A stretch of DNA of 64,000 nucleotides from the NCBI GenBank assembly GCA_030844895.1, contig CM061231.1, forward strand, positions 89,562,706 to 89,626,705, given 5' to 3'. The notes beneath the pieces are model-generated. The model was given only the letters and a program-made list of their open reading frames with translations. It was not told where the DNA came from and did no database searches. The position numbers were made by a program, and so were the translations under genes. Positions 10,805 to 22,720 of the stretch are shown here, piece by piece. Every line of letters begins with the position of its first letter. Within the stretch, counting starts at the first letter, position 1. The DNA comes from Ambrosia x helenae. Taxonomy: Eukaryota > Streptophyta > Magnoliopsida > Asterales > Asteraceae.

Positions 10805-11509
10805 TGTTGGGTCTGCTGACCTGGAGAAGAACAGATGATTAGAAAGCCAAAACATGCTATCAGTTTGATCCTTGAATAAACAGTCTTTACAACTTGCTTC
10901 TCCCAAAAGACTGCTGACCCTAACTACTGTTCTATCCAAACAACTGCTCAACAACTGCTGATATAAAGAACTGCTGAGGAAACAACTGATGAAGAACAAC
11001 TGCTGACCAAAGGTCTGATGAAGAACAACTGCTGATACAAGTACTGAAGACCAAAGCACTGCTGGAACCAACAACACTTAGGCTCCAGCAGTGGATACAA
11101 GACCATCAGAGTTTATCTTCAACAGCTGTTTAATATCAGTGCTTTCAATGTAACAGTAGTTTGTAATAGGCAGATGTTTATGTTTGTTATTCTGTTAGAG
11201 GTCACTGTCTTAGGTGACGTCAGCCTAGGTCATCAGTGCTTTGAGTCTGTCTATAAATAGAACAGTGCTTGTACTGTTCTATTGCATCACACACACACAA
11301 ACATTCTCTCAGACAAACACTGTGTGATCTGGCTGAGGGGGAGTAATTGTACGATTGTAATCTTTTGGATTAATGAAAGCTTTCAATCTGAAAACGTTAC
11401 TCTCTTGTTTTGATTTACAGTTTATTATTCCGCTGCACTTTCATTTGTATTATTTCATATTACCGCTATTTAGTTAAACAATCAAAACAAACAAACTCAG
11501 ATCCTAACA
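10805..11509 (+). repeat. Element A 3' LTR (705 bp)
   Basis: Starts TGTTGGG after the polypurine tract and ends CTAACA. A TATA box, CTATAAATAG, lies at 11251-11260, and the identical ten bases occur in the LTR of element C. The region 10915-11090 is full of degenerate AACAACTGCTGA-type repeats. The block ATTCCGC at 11427-11433, 76 bp before the end, is shared with the LTRs of C and D. The mate (5') LTR is outside the window. Confidence 0.88.
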
Positions 11510-12180
11510 TGTCTTCATGAGAGCAGTTTATCAACCACATTGGATCAAAGATATGTATCTTCTTGAAATCATTCTTCCCATCCATTAACAAGATAATAGC
11601 CTCTATCGTCTTCCAATCATAATACTACCACATAAAGTCTTTCGAAAAGTGTTGTGGAATAGGCATCAATGGTATATGTTTCAAAACTGTCGGTGGTTTA
11701 TATTTCAAAGTAACCTTGTTCAACCCCGTTATCTGATCTTTCTTCTTATGTACAATCCTCTTCGGATACTGTGGGGTGAACACATCCCATTTCGTTCTAC
11801 TCTCTCTTGCCATGCGATCTGCAAAATAACCAACAACACTGTTTTACACAGTAGCACCTGACAACGTGTGTCTGATGATATCGCATGTAGCCCAATAAGG
11901 TAGTGTCTTTATGTCATGGAGTCTGTGAAAATACAGAATTCCTTTCTCCCACTTCACTGCAACACACCTCAGCTGTCTCAAATATTTCCATCCGAGAGCT
12001 TTACCATTAAACAATTCGTTATGGAATTTATAGAAACCACCCTGAATCTCAGTCTTTGGTCGGTTGGCTTCTTTCTCTTTCAACTTCCTTAGCAAGTTCT
12101 TCAGATCGTCAGATTGTTCTACAGTCGGTTTCCGACAATCTGAGTTCTTGAAAACTTCATCAACGAACTTAGCCTTAGCG
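11510..12180 (-). pseudogene. ORF3 C-terminal part of a B-family element
   Basis: On the minus strand, 12203 to 11844 codes for a charged helical stretch (KNSDC, DDLKNLLRKL, ANRPKTE) and then GWKYLRQLRCVAVKWEKG. It continues, past a small break, through 11813-11625 (TKWDVFTPQYPKR) to the element A boundary at 11510. The N-terminal 200 bp (11976-12180) is similar but not identical to 15277-15480, so this part may come from a different copy than the N-terminal part at 15277-17010. I do not recognise a known domain. Confidence 0.6.
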
Positions 12181-12182
12181 TT

Positions 12183-13915
12183 GACAGTGGGGCTTCTGGG
12201 CATATGACCGGAGACTTAACGTTGCTATTCGATATCAAGAACGCTAATGGTGGGTATGTGGCGTTTGCAGGTAGTAAAGGCCATTATATCACGATGGAAG
12301 GGAGTGTTAGCAACGGGATTGTGAGTTTTGAAAGAATATCTTATGTGAAGCAAATCGATTATAATCTGTTGAGTGTCAGCCAAATTTGTGACAAACGCTT
12401 TTCTGTACACTTTGATGATAAATCTTGCTATATTCTGAAACCCGGTTGTGTCATACCAAAAGAATGGATCATGTTGAAAGCACCAAGAGTGAACAATTTG
12501 TACATTCTTGATATGAGCAAGGCTATGACAACCCTGGGTCAATTCACGTGTTATCTATCCAAAGTTACAGAAAAAGAATCGATAATGTGGCACAAAAGGA
12601 TGGGACATATTCACCTCAGATAAATGAATCATTTGGTGAAGAACGGGCTTGTAGAAGGGGTAAATGTGATACATTTTCATCTCAATGATAAATGCGTGAG
12701 TTGCGAAAAGGGGAAACAGCACAAACAGTCCCACAAACAAAAGAAATTGAACTCTGTAGATATGCCACTTGAGCGTTTTCATATGGACCTTTTCGGACAT
12801 GTCAAGCGTAAGACTCATTCTGGAGAGCTTTACTGTCTTGTGGTTACTGACGATTACTCAAGATTCTCGTGGGTGATGTGCTTGCAACACAAAAGTGACA
12901 CGTTCAATAATTGGAAGGTTCTGTTCTCCCGATTGGAGATTGTTTATGGATTGAATATCAAAAGAATTCGTAATGACAATGGGTCAAAGTTTAAAAATTC
13001 TCAGATGGATTCACTATGTGAAGACAAAGGAATTCATCATGAATATAGTCCTCCGTACACTCCGCAACAGAACGGTATTGCAGAAAGGAAAAACATGACT
13101 CTAATAGAAACGACACGGACAATGCTTGCGGATTCGAATCTTTCGGTAATGTTATGGAATGAAGCTATTTACGCAGCTTATTATACCTTGAATCGTGTTT
13201 TAATGGTGAATAAGTATGGAAAACTTCTTATGAACTGTTAAATAGACGAAAGCCGAATTTGGAGTATCTAGAACCTTTTGGGGCACCTTGTACGATGTTG
13301 AACCCGACTGAGAAGTTTGCACCGAAAGCTGAAGAGGGGTACTTTGTTGGATATGCAAACCCGCTGAAATGGGTATTCAACAAAAGAACTCGACAGGTAG
13401 AGGAGTGGGCTAACGTTGAAGTACAACGATACACTCAGAACGTACAAGGAAGTGGTCCTGACTGGATGTTTGATTATAAAGATTTCTTTGAATCATTCGA
13501 TCTAGATAACTTGGTTGAAGTGGCTATTCTACGACTTTATTACGAGTGTGGAAACGCAGTGACTTCACCATTGGTGCGTCAGATCACCGTAACTCCTCCA
13601 GCAGCTTCTAATGATACCAATGTTCCTGCAAATGAAAAAGAGGTTTTTCAAGAAGCTTCTACTACCTTTGACACATCTGAATCGGAAGATGAAGATGAAA
13701 TTTCCAGTGAAGCTATTCTAGATCATGCTACGGAAGAACCACTAGTGCACCCAAATCCAGTTGTTGCTTCATCATCAAATACGGGTAATGATCTGGATAC
13801 GGCAGAAAATCTAACTACTCAAACTGGAGTTCAAGTTCCTGATCATCCGAATCTGGAATTCATCAGATTCATCGACTTGAGCAAGTTATTGGTGATCCCG
13901 GAAGCAGTGTCATGA
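12183..13915 (+). pseudogene. pol: Fragment pol: protease, pre-integrase, integrase, linker
   Basis: Protease D-S-G-A-S-G-H-M-T-G at the left edge, then W-H-K-R-M-G-H and C-V-S-C-E-K-G-K of the pre-integrase domain. A stop splits it near 12621. Integrase keeps H-M-D-L-F-G, N-D-N-G (Asp, normally S-D-N-G) and A-E-R-K with the catalytic Glu. A further break lies at 13240. The C-terminal integrase and linker (13259-13915) contain the family-typical stretch R-V/W-V-F-N-K-R-T-R-Q-V-E-E-W-A-N-V-E. Not functional as it stands. Confidence 0.82.
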
Positions 13916-15276
13916 CTAGAGGACAACTGCGTCGAGCAACTTCACATGATAATATCGGAGCCCTAACCCTTTATGCTAAAATTCAAAAGTCTGGTTGTCA
14001 AAATGACTGGTCCTCTGCTTGTTATGTTTCGCAGGTTTAGCCGCGGACATACAAACATGCTTTACTAAATGATGCCTAATTTAAAGCGATGCAAGAGGAA
14101 TTATTACAGTTTCAGAAACTGGGAGTTTGGACACTTACAGATTTACCTCCAGGAAGAAAGAAAAGTGGTACTAAATGGGTTTTTAAGTGTAAGAAAGATG
14201 ATCGATGTGTGATTGTATGAAACAAAGCTCGGTTGGTCGTTCAGGGATTTAGTCAAACTGAAGGAATAGACTACAATGATGTTTATGCACCTGTGGCACG
14301 TATAGAAGCTATCCGAATGTTTCTAGCGTTTGCTTCCTACATGAAATTTAAGGTTTATCAAATGGATGTGTAGAGCGTGTTTCTGTACGGTATGGTCAAG
14401 GAAGAGGTTTACATTGGTCAACCACCAGGCTTTAAAGATCCTATCCACTGGGATAAGGTTTACGTTCTCAAAAAAGCACTTTATGGGTTGCACCAGGCTC
14501 CCTGACAATGGTATGAGGAGCTAAGCACGTACCTACATTCAAAAGGATTCAAACGAGGTTTGGTAGACTGTACCCTGTTCACAAAAAGAATAGAGGGTGA
14601 CTTGCTTCTCGTTCAGATTTATGATGACGATATTATTTTTGGTTCTACTAACAAACTTTTGTGCAGACAATTTGAAAGAGTCATGCAGGAAAAGTTCGAG
14701 ATGAGTGCAATGGGGGAAATGCAGTTTTTCAAATGCTTTAAGGTGGATCAATTGCAAACGGGCATTTTCATTCATGAGACAAAATACGTATCTGAAGTCT
14801 TGAGTCGGTTCCAGATGGAAGATTCCAATCCTATGGACACCTAATACAACCTATTCACGGGATTGGAGTTGACGCTAAGGGGGAGCTCATTGATCCATTC
14901 ACTTATCGAGCCATCGTCGGATCGTTGATGTACCTGACTGCATCTCGTCCTGACATAACGTTCGCAACATGTCTCTCTGCTAGATTCTAATCGAAGCCGA
15001 AATAGAGTCATCTAAGATCTGTCAAACGAATCCTGAGATATATGAAAGGGTTGTCCGTTGAGAGGAATTTGGTACCCTAATGATGATAATTTTGACTTTG
15101 TTGCTTTCAATGATGCAGATTTTGGTGGCTGTCATAAAGACAGTAAATCTATAACGGCTGGATGTCAATTCTTTGGGAGCAGGCTCGTGACCTGGCCGTG
15201 TAAGAACCAGACAACAGTTGCTCTATCTACTTGTGAAGCAGAATATGTAGCACCGAGGTTTGTCGCTGTGAACAAT
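13916..15276 (+). pseudogene. pol: Fragment pol: linker, reverse transcriptase, RNase H
   Basis: RT is recognisable by translation in pieces: the E-E-L-L-Q-F-Q-K-L-G-V-W start near 14095, the Q-M-D-V block near 14360 with an in-frame TAG next to it, and Y-D-D-D at about 14620 in place of the usual Y-V-D-D, so a catalytic-motif residue has changed. Stops occur at about 14218, 14370, 14503 and 14842. RNase H (15058-15260) has F-N-D-A-D-F-G-G and C-E-A-E-Y. Similarity breaks off just after this. Confidence 0.78.
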
Positions 15277-17010
15277 TCAAGTATTTCCATCAGAGAGCTT
15301 TACCTTTCTAAAAATTCATTATGAAATTTGTAGAAACTACCCTGAACTTCAGTCTTAGGGCGGTTAGCTTCTTTTTGATTAAGCTTCCTCAGCAAGTCTT
15401 TCAGATCATCAAATTGTTCAACATTCGGCTTTTGACAATCTGAGTTCTTAAGCACTTCTTCAACGAACTTCTTGCTTTTCTCACGAGCAAGTTTCTCAGC
15501 TTGGCTCAACAACTCTTCAGAGAATTCAGGAAATCCAGAATCTTTATTATTTTTGAAGTACTCTGGATATTCATCACTTGTAATATCCTCAATTTCAACT
15601 TCTTCACATACTGGAACATCTCTATCATCAGAGTGATTTCCTGCTTCTTTCTCAGGAATGTTCCGTATTTGATTCTCACTCATCAACTCTTGAAGAGATT
15701 TACCAACTTGTTTAGCCAATCCTTCTAGTATCTCTTTAGACACAGCTGCAGAAACTTCTCCATTTTCCAGATTAGAATCAGTATACTCTAGTTCAAACCT
15801 CATATCATCTGACTCAAATATCTCTAGAAATCTACCAGTCACCTCAATCGTCCAGACTCTATCAGTCAACATCTGGCGATATGACTTCTTATCTTTCTCA
15901 GATAAAGATCTGACCATCTCGTTCCAGAATATGTCATCATTGTCAGTATTACCACCAGGAGCTTTTGAACTAGATTCTCCTGTATATTTTCCTGATTCTC
16001 TCTTTTCACACTTATATTGATTAGTGTTATCATCATCGTCATCATCAGCAGAGCTATTACCATCACCAGAATTATCACCTGAATCATCTTTATCATCATC
16101 ATTCTTTTTCTTAGGAGCATCACCGGCAACCTGATCAAGTTCTTCATCATCTTCTTCTTCTTCAGATGATTCAAAATAAACAAGCTCTTCTTCTTTTTCT
16201 TTATCCTCTTCTCCTTCTTTCAATTGAGGAGCTCTTGAGTATAAGTCATTTATGATATTCTTCATGCTTTTGTTGTTTGCTCTCAACTTCTTGTTTTCAA
16301 GTTTCATAGTGATGTATCTTCGGGTATTTCTCTGCTCATGCAATAACAACTTTTGATTTTCTTCCAGGAGTAACTTGATTTTAGTTTCTAACTCTTCATT
16401 GCTCTCCTGTGAAGATTCAAATACATCTAACATCTTTCTATCGTTCATTCTTAATTGCTAAATCTCAGTTTGTTGTTGGTTAATGATTTTCATCATTTCA
16501 ATCAGCTTCTGGTTCACTGCATCCATTACATCACCTGATATTGTAACCTTGGGAGTTTAAGCCTCAGCAACTAGAGTCTTTTCTTGAATTTGTTCAAGAC
16601 TCTATACAACGCAGCATTGAAATCATCAGTTGGAATGTTTTGCTCAGCAGCAGATGTTTTCTGTTTCTTGGCTGCTGGAGATGTCACGGGAGATTTAGAA
16701 CTAGACATTACAGGAACTTTCTTTCCTGCAATTAAGCTTTCAATATCCTTAGCTCTCTTCTTCATTGGCTTTTTAATTTCAATTGCCTTAGCCTTTTCTT
16801 GTATCTTGGGTTTTTCTGTTTTTCTCCAGTCTTTGGTGATCCACCAAAATCTTCAGCACCCACACCAAGAGTTTCGTCAATATCGTCCATCACTACCGGA
16901 CTCTTCATTCTTTGTTCCTCCAATGATTTATTCAAACTATTAGATTCACCAGCCACAGTGGCATTGGGTGTGGTGGATTTGACAGTTTCATTATCAGAAT
17001 CCCATCTCTC
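15277..17010 (-). pseudogene. Element B ORF3, N-terminal and middle part
   Basis: On the minus strand a frame opens near 17019 and, with two breaks (about 16762 and 16571-16450), runs to 15300. It encodes a Lys/Ser-rich start (SPVTSPAAKKQK), a coiled-coil-like stretch (16448 down), a very acidic run of Glu and Asp (about 16200-16030), then a helical region ending KFHNEF where the inverted fragment begins. No in-frame ATG is seen at the very start, so the initiation site is unclear. Its place behind RNase H matches ORF3 of elements A and C, though the sequence is not obviously alike. Function unknown. Confidence 0.62.
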
Positions 17011-17710
17011 CTGTAAACATCACACAAATTTTCTTTATATATATAGAACTCCCTCGTTTATTCATCCGATTCATGTTTACAGTATCTTTACCATCCATTT
17101 TGTTAATTTTTTTTGTTTAAATAATGACGTATAATCAATATTAAATGGATTGTATTAAATTCTAATTTAAAAACGTTAAAAAAAAATGTTATTTAACCTT
17201 GGATTTTGATATCCTCTCCCCCTAAAGCACTTAAACAATGAATCCTTTCCATCAATTATGCCTATTACAATCAATAATCCATGGTACGATTCAATTAAGG
17301 GTTCGTATACAAAATCAATGATTCTGATGTGAAAACGTGATGATTACCTGCAAATTATAGCTTAAAATGTTCAGCAGAAGACGAGGATTACAATGATATG
17401 ATTTAATAACACGAGCAACAAGGGTTGGTTAACACAAAATTTGAAATTTTTTTGAAATGGGGAGTCGAATGTGCAGATAGGTATATATAGGATCCACATT
17501 CTACCCTTTTTACCTGGGCGAATGTGAAAATTTTTCCACGTTCGACCCTATTTAAAGGTTTGAAGGAAGAAAAATGGTTTTGAATGTACAATGAGACATA
17601 AGAACACTCACATTCGACTGTTTGGAAGGTTCGAGTGTAACAGCAAAATTCCACATTCGACCCATCGAAGGGGCGAATGAAATTTGGATTTTTTGAACTT
17701 TTTACCAACT
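17011..17710 (-). promoter_or_regulatory. Element B pol-ORF3 spacer: TATA-like box and GGTCGAA-type motifs
   Basis: Read on the minus strand, CTATATATAC lies at 17490-17481, amid several copies of GTCGAATGTG/CACATTCGAC (about 17460-17690). The same motif fills the LTR and leader of element D. Further on, CAG|GTAATC (17350-17342) and TTTACAG (17017-17011) would make a 337-nt GT-AG intron whose second exon enters the ORF3 frame. No ATG is found in the would-be first exon. Promoter and intron are both inference. Confidence 0.4.
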
Positions 17711-18780
17711 CTCAAAATCGAGTCCCGTTCAATATGTTTCTCAACTATTAAGCATCCGACATTCATTATTTCTCATTTAAATATGACAAAACTCAAATGG
17801 TCCATCAAGCTTCAGAAAATCACCATCAACCACCATCGGTTGGATTTTCTGAAAGTTTTTGTTAAAACACACCTAAAATCTTTTTGAGTTTTGTATTTTT
17901 GACGAGAAATGTAAAATGCAAGAAATATAAATATAAAGAAGTAAATGTTTTGTGATTTCCGGTAAAAGGATCATATCAGTTATTAAGAAATTTAATCACA
18001 TCGTTGATCTTTTGATTTATTATCATTCAAGACAATGTGTGATCTGGCAAGGCTGATATTGTTGTCCACGTAAGCTCACATGCAGACTACTGTGTAGTGC
18101 TTTAGACTGATACGACTATTTATAATATAAACTCAATTGTCTGTGGTTCCCACGCACACGACATACTCTCGTATCAAGAAGTAAATGCACAAAGACTCAT
18201 TGTAACGCGTGATATGCTTTCGTCATCTGTAAATTAAAAGGTATGAGGCACAGAGGTGTATTAGGCTTTATAGCTCTTTTATAAAGATACCCTGTCTGAT
18301 CTAGATCCGTAATGACTTACAGCAGAAGACCAGATAGTCTATCCCAGGTAACTAATAACATAATGACCCGAAACCTCCGAATTTTGTACAAATACCCTAT
18401 CAAACGAAATTACGGTACTAAGACCATATGCCCATGAGGAGTTCATCCACACAACAATTCGTTTGATATGTATGTATCAGGCACGCAGTAATAGGTCTGC
18501 GAAGCCTATCAACACATCACACAGACTCAAACACACGCCATATATTGCATTACACTTCTTAAGCATGTGTCAGATCCCCACTGATGTACTATCATTTCCT
18601 CTTTTTCTCTTGGAAATCATTTTGGGTTTTCTAATTTTTATGGATTTTTGAATTTTTCAATGTTTTTGGTTTTTCTGAAAATAAACTCCCCCTAAAATGA
18701 AAAACATATTTTTGGGTTTTTGTATTGTTCTGAAAAACAGTAAAAAACTAGAACTAAAAAGAGATAAACCGAGGTGATGA
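17711..18780. other. Non-coding stretch after element B pol
   Basis: About 1.07 kb between the end of RNase H (minus strand) and the promoter-like spacer. It is AT-rich, with short phrases such as CTCCCCCTAAA-type T/C runs. No ORF with family resemblance, RNA gene or clear repeat boundary was found. It is probably element B spacer, because it lies between its RNase H and ORF3. Confidence 0.4.
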
Positions 18781-20440
18781 TCAGTCTTGTTTTTCTTTTA
18801 TACCATTAGCTTTTAAAAGATATTCAAATCTTGATTTATCAAAAGCTTTGGTAAAAAGATCTGCAAGTTGATAGTCAGTGTGGATTTTGACCATGTCGAT
18901 CAACTCTTTTGCATAACAATCACGAATAAAATGGTATTTGATCCGGATATGATTAGCTTTCGAGTGATTGACTAAATCTCTTGTTAATGCAATGGCTGCC
19001 TCATTGTCACAGTAAATAGGGGTTTTAAGAAATTGCAAACCGTGGTCCACCATCTGTTGTTGTATCCAGAGAACTTGTGAGCAGCAGCTTGAAGCTGAGC
19101 CATATTCTGCTTCACATGTTGATAAGGCTACTCTAGTTTGTTTCTTGCATTGCCAGGTCACGAGCCTGCTCCCATAAACTGGCATCCAGCCATTGTGGAT
19201 TTGTTGTCTTTATCACAGCCTCCCCAATCTGCATCACTAAAAGCAATTAGGTCAAAATTATCATCATTAGGGTACCAACGTCCTCTCGACGGACAACCCT
19301 TCAGATATCTAAGGATAAGTTTGACAGATGCTGAATGACTTTGTTTCAGCTTCGATTGATAACGTGCACAAAGACATGTGGCGAACATTATGTCTGGTCT
19401 GGAAGCGGTGAGATACATCAGAGATCCGACAATTGCTCTGTATGTAAAAGGATCAGTCAGCTCCCCCTTAGCGTCAACACCAATCCCGTGATTAGGTTGT
19501 ATCGGGGTATCCATCGGCTTCGAATCATCCATCTGGAATCGGCTCAAGACTTCAGAAACGTATTTGGTCTGGTGACTAAAGATCCCCGTTGGTCCTTGGT
19601 CCACCTGCAAGTCTAGGAAAAACTGCATCTCTCCCATCACACTCGTTTCGAAATTTTTCCTGCATAACTTTTTCAAATTCCTTGCACAAAAGTTCATTAG
19701 TAGATCCAAAAATAATGTCATCAACATAAATTTGCATAAGAAGCAAGTCATCCCCTGTTCGTTTTGTGGAACAGTGTGTAATCTACCAAACCTCGCTTGA
19801 ATCCTTTGGATAGAAGATACGTGCTCAGCTCCTCATACCATTGTCGTGGAGCCTGATGCAACCCATAGAGAGCTTTATTTAGAACGTAGACCTTATCCCG
19901 GTGGATAGGATCCTCAACGCCCGGTGGTTGACCTATGTAAACTTCTTCCTTGACCACACCATAAAGAAACGCGCTTTTAACATCCATTTGATACACCTTG
20001 AATTTCTAGTAAGATGCAACGCTAGAAACATGCAGGATAGCTTCTAAGCATGCAACCGGTGCATAAATCTCGTTATAATCGATTCCTTCCACTTGATGAA
20101 ATCCTTGTACGACCAATCGAGCTTTGTTCCTAACAATCACTCCTCTGTCATCCTTTTAGCATTTAAACACCCATTTGGTTCCAATCAAATCTGTCAGTGT
20201 CCACACTCCCAGTTTCTGAAACTGCAATAACTCCTCTTGCATTGCCTCTACCCAAGAGTCATCCAAAAGAGCATCCTTGTATGTCCGCGGCTCAACCTGC
20301 GAAACATAACAAGCAAAAGACCATTCATTCTGACAACCTGATTTTGAATTTTAGCATATAAGGCTAGAGCACCAAGATTTTCTTGTGAGTTTGCATTCCT
20401 CAGTTGTCCCCTCGTCATAACACTGCTACCAGGATCACAA
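18781..20440 (-). pseudogene. pol: Element B pol: reverse transcriptase and RNase H
   Basis: On the minus strand, translation in pieces gives the linker, an RT start (E-E-L-L-Q-F-Q-K-L-G-V-W), N-K-A-R-L-V-V-Q-G, V-Y-Q-M-D-V-K-S-A-F-L-Y-G (first catalytic Asp), then RNase H with F-S-D-A-D-W-G-G and C-E-A-E-Y, and the family end I-K-E-K-Q-D. Breaks include an in-frame stop near 20158 and loss of frame in the palm domain (about 19760-19660), so the Y-V-D-D region is damaged. RNase H from 19185 to 18781 is open. Confidence 0.85.
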
Positions 20441-21011
20441 TTAACCTACTCTAGCGGGTGAATCCGATGTATCCGAGATTCCCGATAATCAGGTACTTGC
20501 ACTCCCGTTTGAGTAGTTAAATTCTCTGTCGAATCCAGATAATTACCCAAGTTTGATGATGAAACACCATTTGGATTTGGGTTCACTGGAGGTGTCTCTG
20601 TAGCAACATCTGGAACAGCTTCACTTGTGACAACATCATCATCTTCTGATTCTGATGAATTGAGAGTTGTGGAAGCTTTCTAGAACACTTCTTCTTCAAC
20701 TGTAGGAGCATTGGCATCATTAGAAGCTGTTTGTGGAGTTACGGTGATCAGACGCACCAACGGTGATGTCACTGCGTTTTCACACTCGTAGTATAATCGT
20801 AATACAGCCTCTTCAACCAAGCAATCTAGATTGAATGATTCAATGAAATCTTTGTAATCAAACATCCAATCTGGACCGCTACCCTGTACATTCTGAGTAT
20901 ACCGCTGAACTTCAACGTTAGCCCACTCCTCTACTTGACGAGTCTGTTTGTTGAATACCCGTTTAAGTGGGGTTGCGTATCCAACAAAGAATCCTTCTTC
21001 AGCTTTCGATG
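20441..21011 (-). pseudogene. pol: Element B pol: integrase C-terminus and linker
   Basis: Minus-strand translation matches element D 62120-62700: the stretch F-V-G-Y-A-T-P-L-K-R-V-F-N-K, then E-E-W-A-N-V-E-V-Q-R-Y-T-Q-N and an acidic Ser/Asn/Pro-rich linker. It follows directly on 23688-23760 once the solo LTR is removed. Stops occur near 20680 and 20450. Confidence 0.8.
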
Positions 21012-22559
21012 CGAACTGTAACACCCCAACCGATGGCGGAAACATCGGGATGTCACGTATTTGATGATTGTTCAGTAGCTCATGGTGAATAATAGATTCC
21101 ATTAAATGATTTAAATGAATTACATACAATAGTTCTAGAATTTGTACATCAAATTGATTGAAACTATACACATATCTTCAAGCATCAATACAAATCTTCA
21201 AGCAAATAGAACCTGAAACATGTTAAGTTGAAAATGTTTTGGGTCAACAAAAGTTGGTGAGAATTACATAGGTTTTTGATAATTGAATAAAAATGATGTG
21301 CAATTCATGTGTCATGTCAATCTAGTCCATATGCGAGAACATACTAGAAATAAATCGAGTGCATAATCAACCCTGATGACTGTTATAAAATGATACATAC
21401 CATACGCTCATGGTCCAATTGAATATGTTATACGATAACAAACACCCACGCTACCTTTGTAGAGGCACGTATCCGGGTGGGATTGTCAGTCCAATAGATC
21501 TATCAATGTATACCGCCGGCTTGTACGGAGTTAATGATTATGCTAGAATGGTGCTTACTCTAATCATGCTCAAGACATAATGCAACATAGAAAACACATA
21601 GACACATTGATGATTGAATTGCATAAATGATGTTGTAACATGTTTCACCCCAAAAATGGTGATAAATAGAAAAGGGGCTATGTAAAACTCACCTTGGTAA
21701 AATGTTATATCTGTTGAGAAATGTGTTGACCAAATGTATCAAGTATCACCCTAAAATGAGGTAATAAATATGTCTAAGTCTATCAAGTCTTACAAATGTA
21801 TAATTCTAGGGCTTCGAATTGGGGATAATTGCTTGTTTGATTAATATTAAAAATATTCGCCAATTGAGAGAAATTTAGTAAATAAATAACCAAAAATCTT
21901 TTTATAAATGTTAAATCTAGGATGGTCATAAGAATGTGTTTAAAGTATAAAAATAATTTTTATAAAATTATTTTCTTTAAAAATAGAATATTAAATCTAT
22001 TTATTACAAATTGTCAAACTTTAACTTTAATAATTAAAAATACTAAAATTAAAGAATTATTATTTTAAAAATCATATTTCTGTTCTAAATATTTAAAAAT
22101 AAATTGTATAAAATTTTGATGCAAAAATACCAAAAATTGGATTTATTATGATTTAATTATGATTAAATCTAACAAAAATTGATTAAAAATACTAAATAAA
22201 TGATTTTTCTGAAATAAAAATCATTTCTGAAAAGATTAATGTTATAAAAACTGAGGATAATTTTTGTGGAAATTAATAAGATCGTTTTGATATTTTAATG
22301 GAATTTTATAATTTTAATAGAATAAACTTGATTTAATTATTATATATATTAAATAAATAAATTTTTGAAAAACTAAAAATTGGAAGTTGAACTTCTCATC
22401 AGGTTAATATAAAATAATTTTTGTAGGATTTATAGAAATCGTTTTGTTAAATAAAAAGACTTATCTTATTAACTTGATTAAATAAAAGATTTATCAAAAA
22501 TATATTATCTAATACTAGATAATGTTTAAATAAAACTCAAACTGAGTTGTATATGTTCT

Positions 22560-22720
22560 CAGGGTCCAGACCAAGTGGTCTGGGCTTGTGATTATAAGTC
22601 TTGGGTATTAAGGGACCATGGGTTCGATTCTGGTTAAGGCCGGTTTTTGTGAAGGTTTGTTTTATTTTTTTTTAAACAAACAAAAAGAAAAGGAAGATGG
22701 CTGCAGGGTTCGAACCCTCG
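22560..22720 (+). other. tRNA-like box B motifs inside the solo LTR
   Basis: GGTTCGATTCTGG (about 22620) and GGGTTCGAACCCT (about 22708) resemble the pol III box B, GGTTCGANNCC. A TGGTCTGGGCTTG about 45 bp before the first could be an A box. No cloverleaf can be drawn with confidence, so this is not called as a tRNA. Confidence 0.3.

Larger units (their letters stand above)
1..11509 (+). mobile_element. Element A: Sirevirus-type Ty1/Copia retrotransposon, 5' end outside window
   Basis: The gene order is gag, protease, integrase, reverse transcriptase, RNase H (Copia order), then a long third ORF, a polypurine tract and a 3' LTR that ends ...CTAACA at 11509. Reading is open from base 1, so the 5' LTR and gag start lie to the left. 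A gene downstream of pol and a CCHC-bearing, coiled-coil gag are typical of the Sirevirus branch of Copia. The element is inserted in the minus-strand ORF3 of element B, which resumes at 11510. The five bases after the LTR, TGTCT (11510-11514), should be the target duplication. The copy has frameshifts and stops in gag, pol and ORF3, so it is probably not autonomous. Confidence 0.93.
12180..15276 (+). mobile_element. Inverted pol fragment of a B/D-family element
   Basis: A 3.1-kb plus-strand block containing only pol. It begins exactly at the protease active-site codons (GACAGTGGGGCTTCTGG) and ends in RNase H after E-A-E-Y near 15250. It is closest to element D in this window. It has no LTR, gag or short target duplication at its edges. 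On both sides lies minus-strand ORF3 sequence, with about 200 bp present in both flanks. This points to rearrangement or recombination rather than ordinary integration. Confidence 0.75.
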
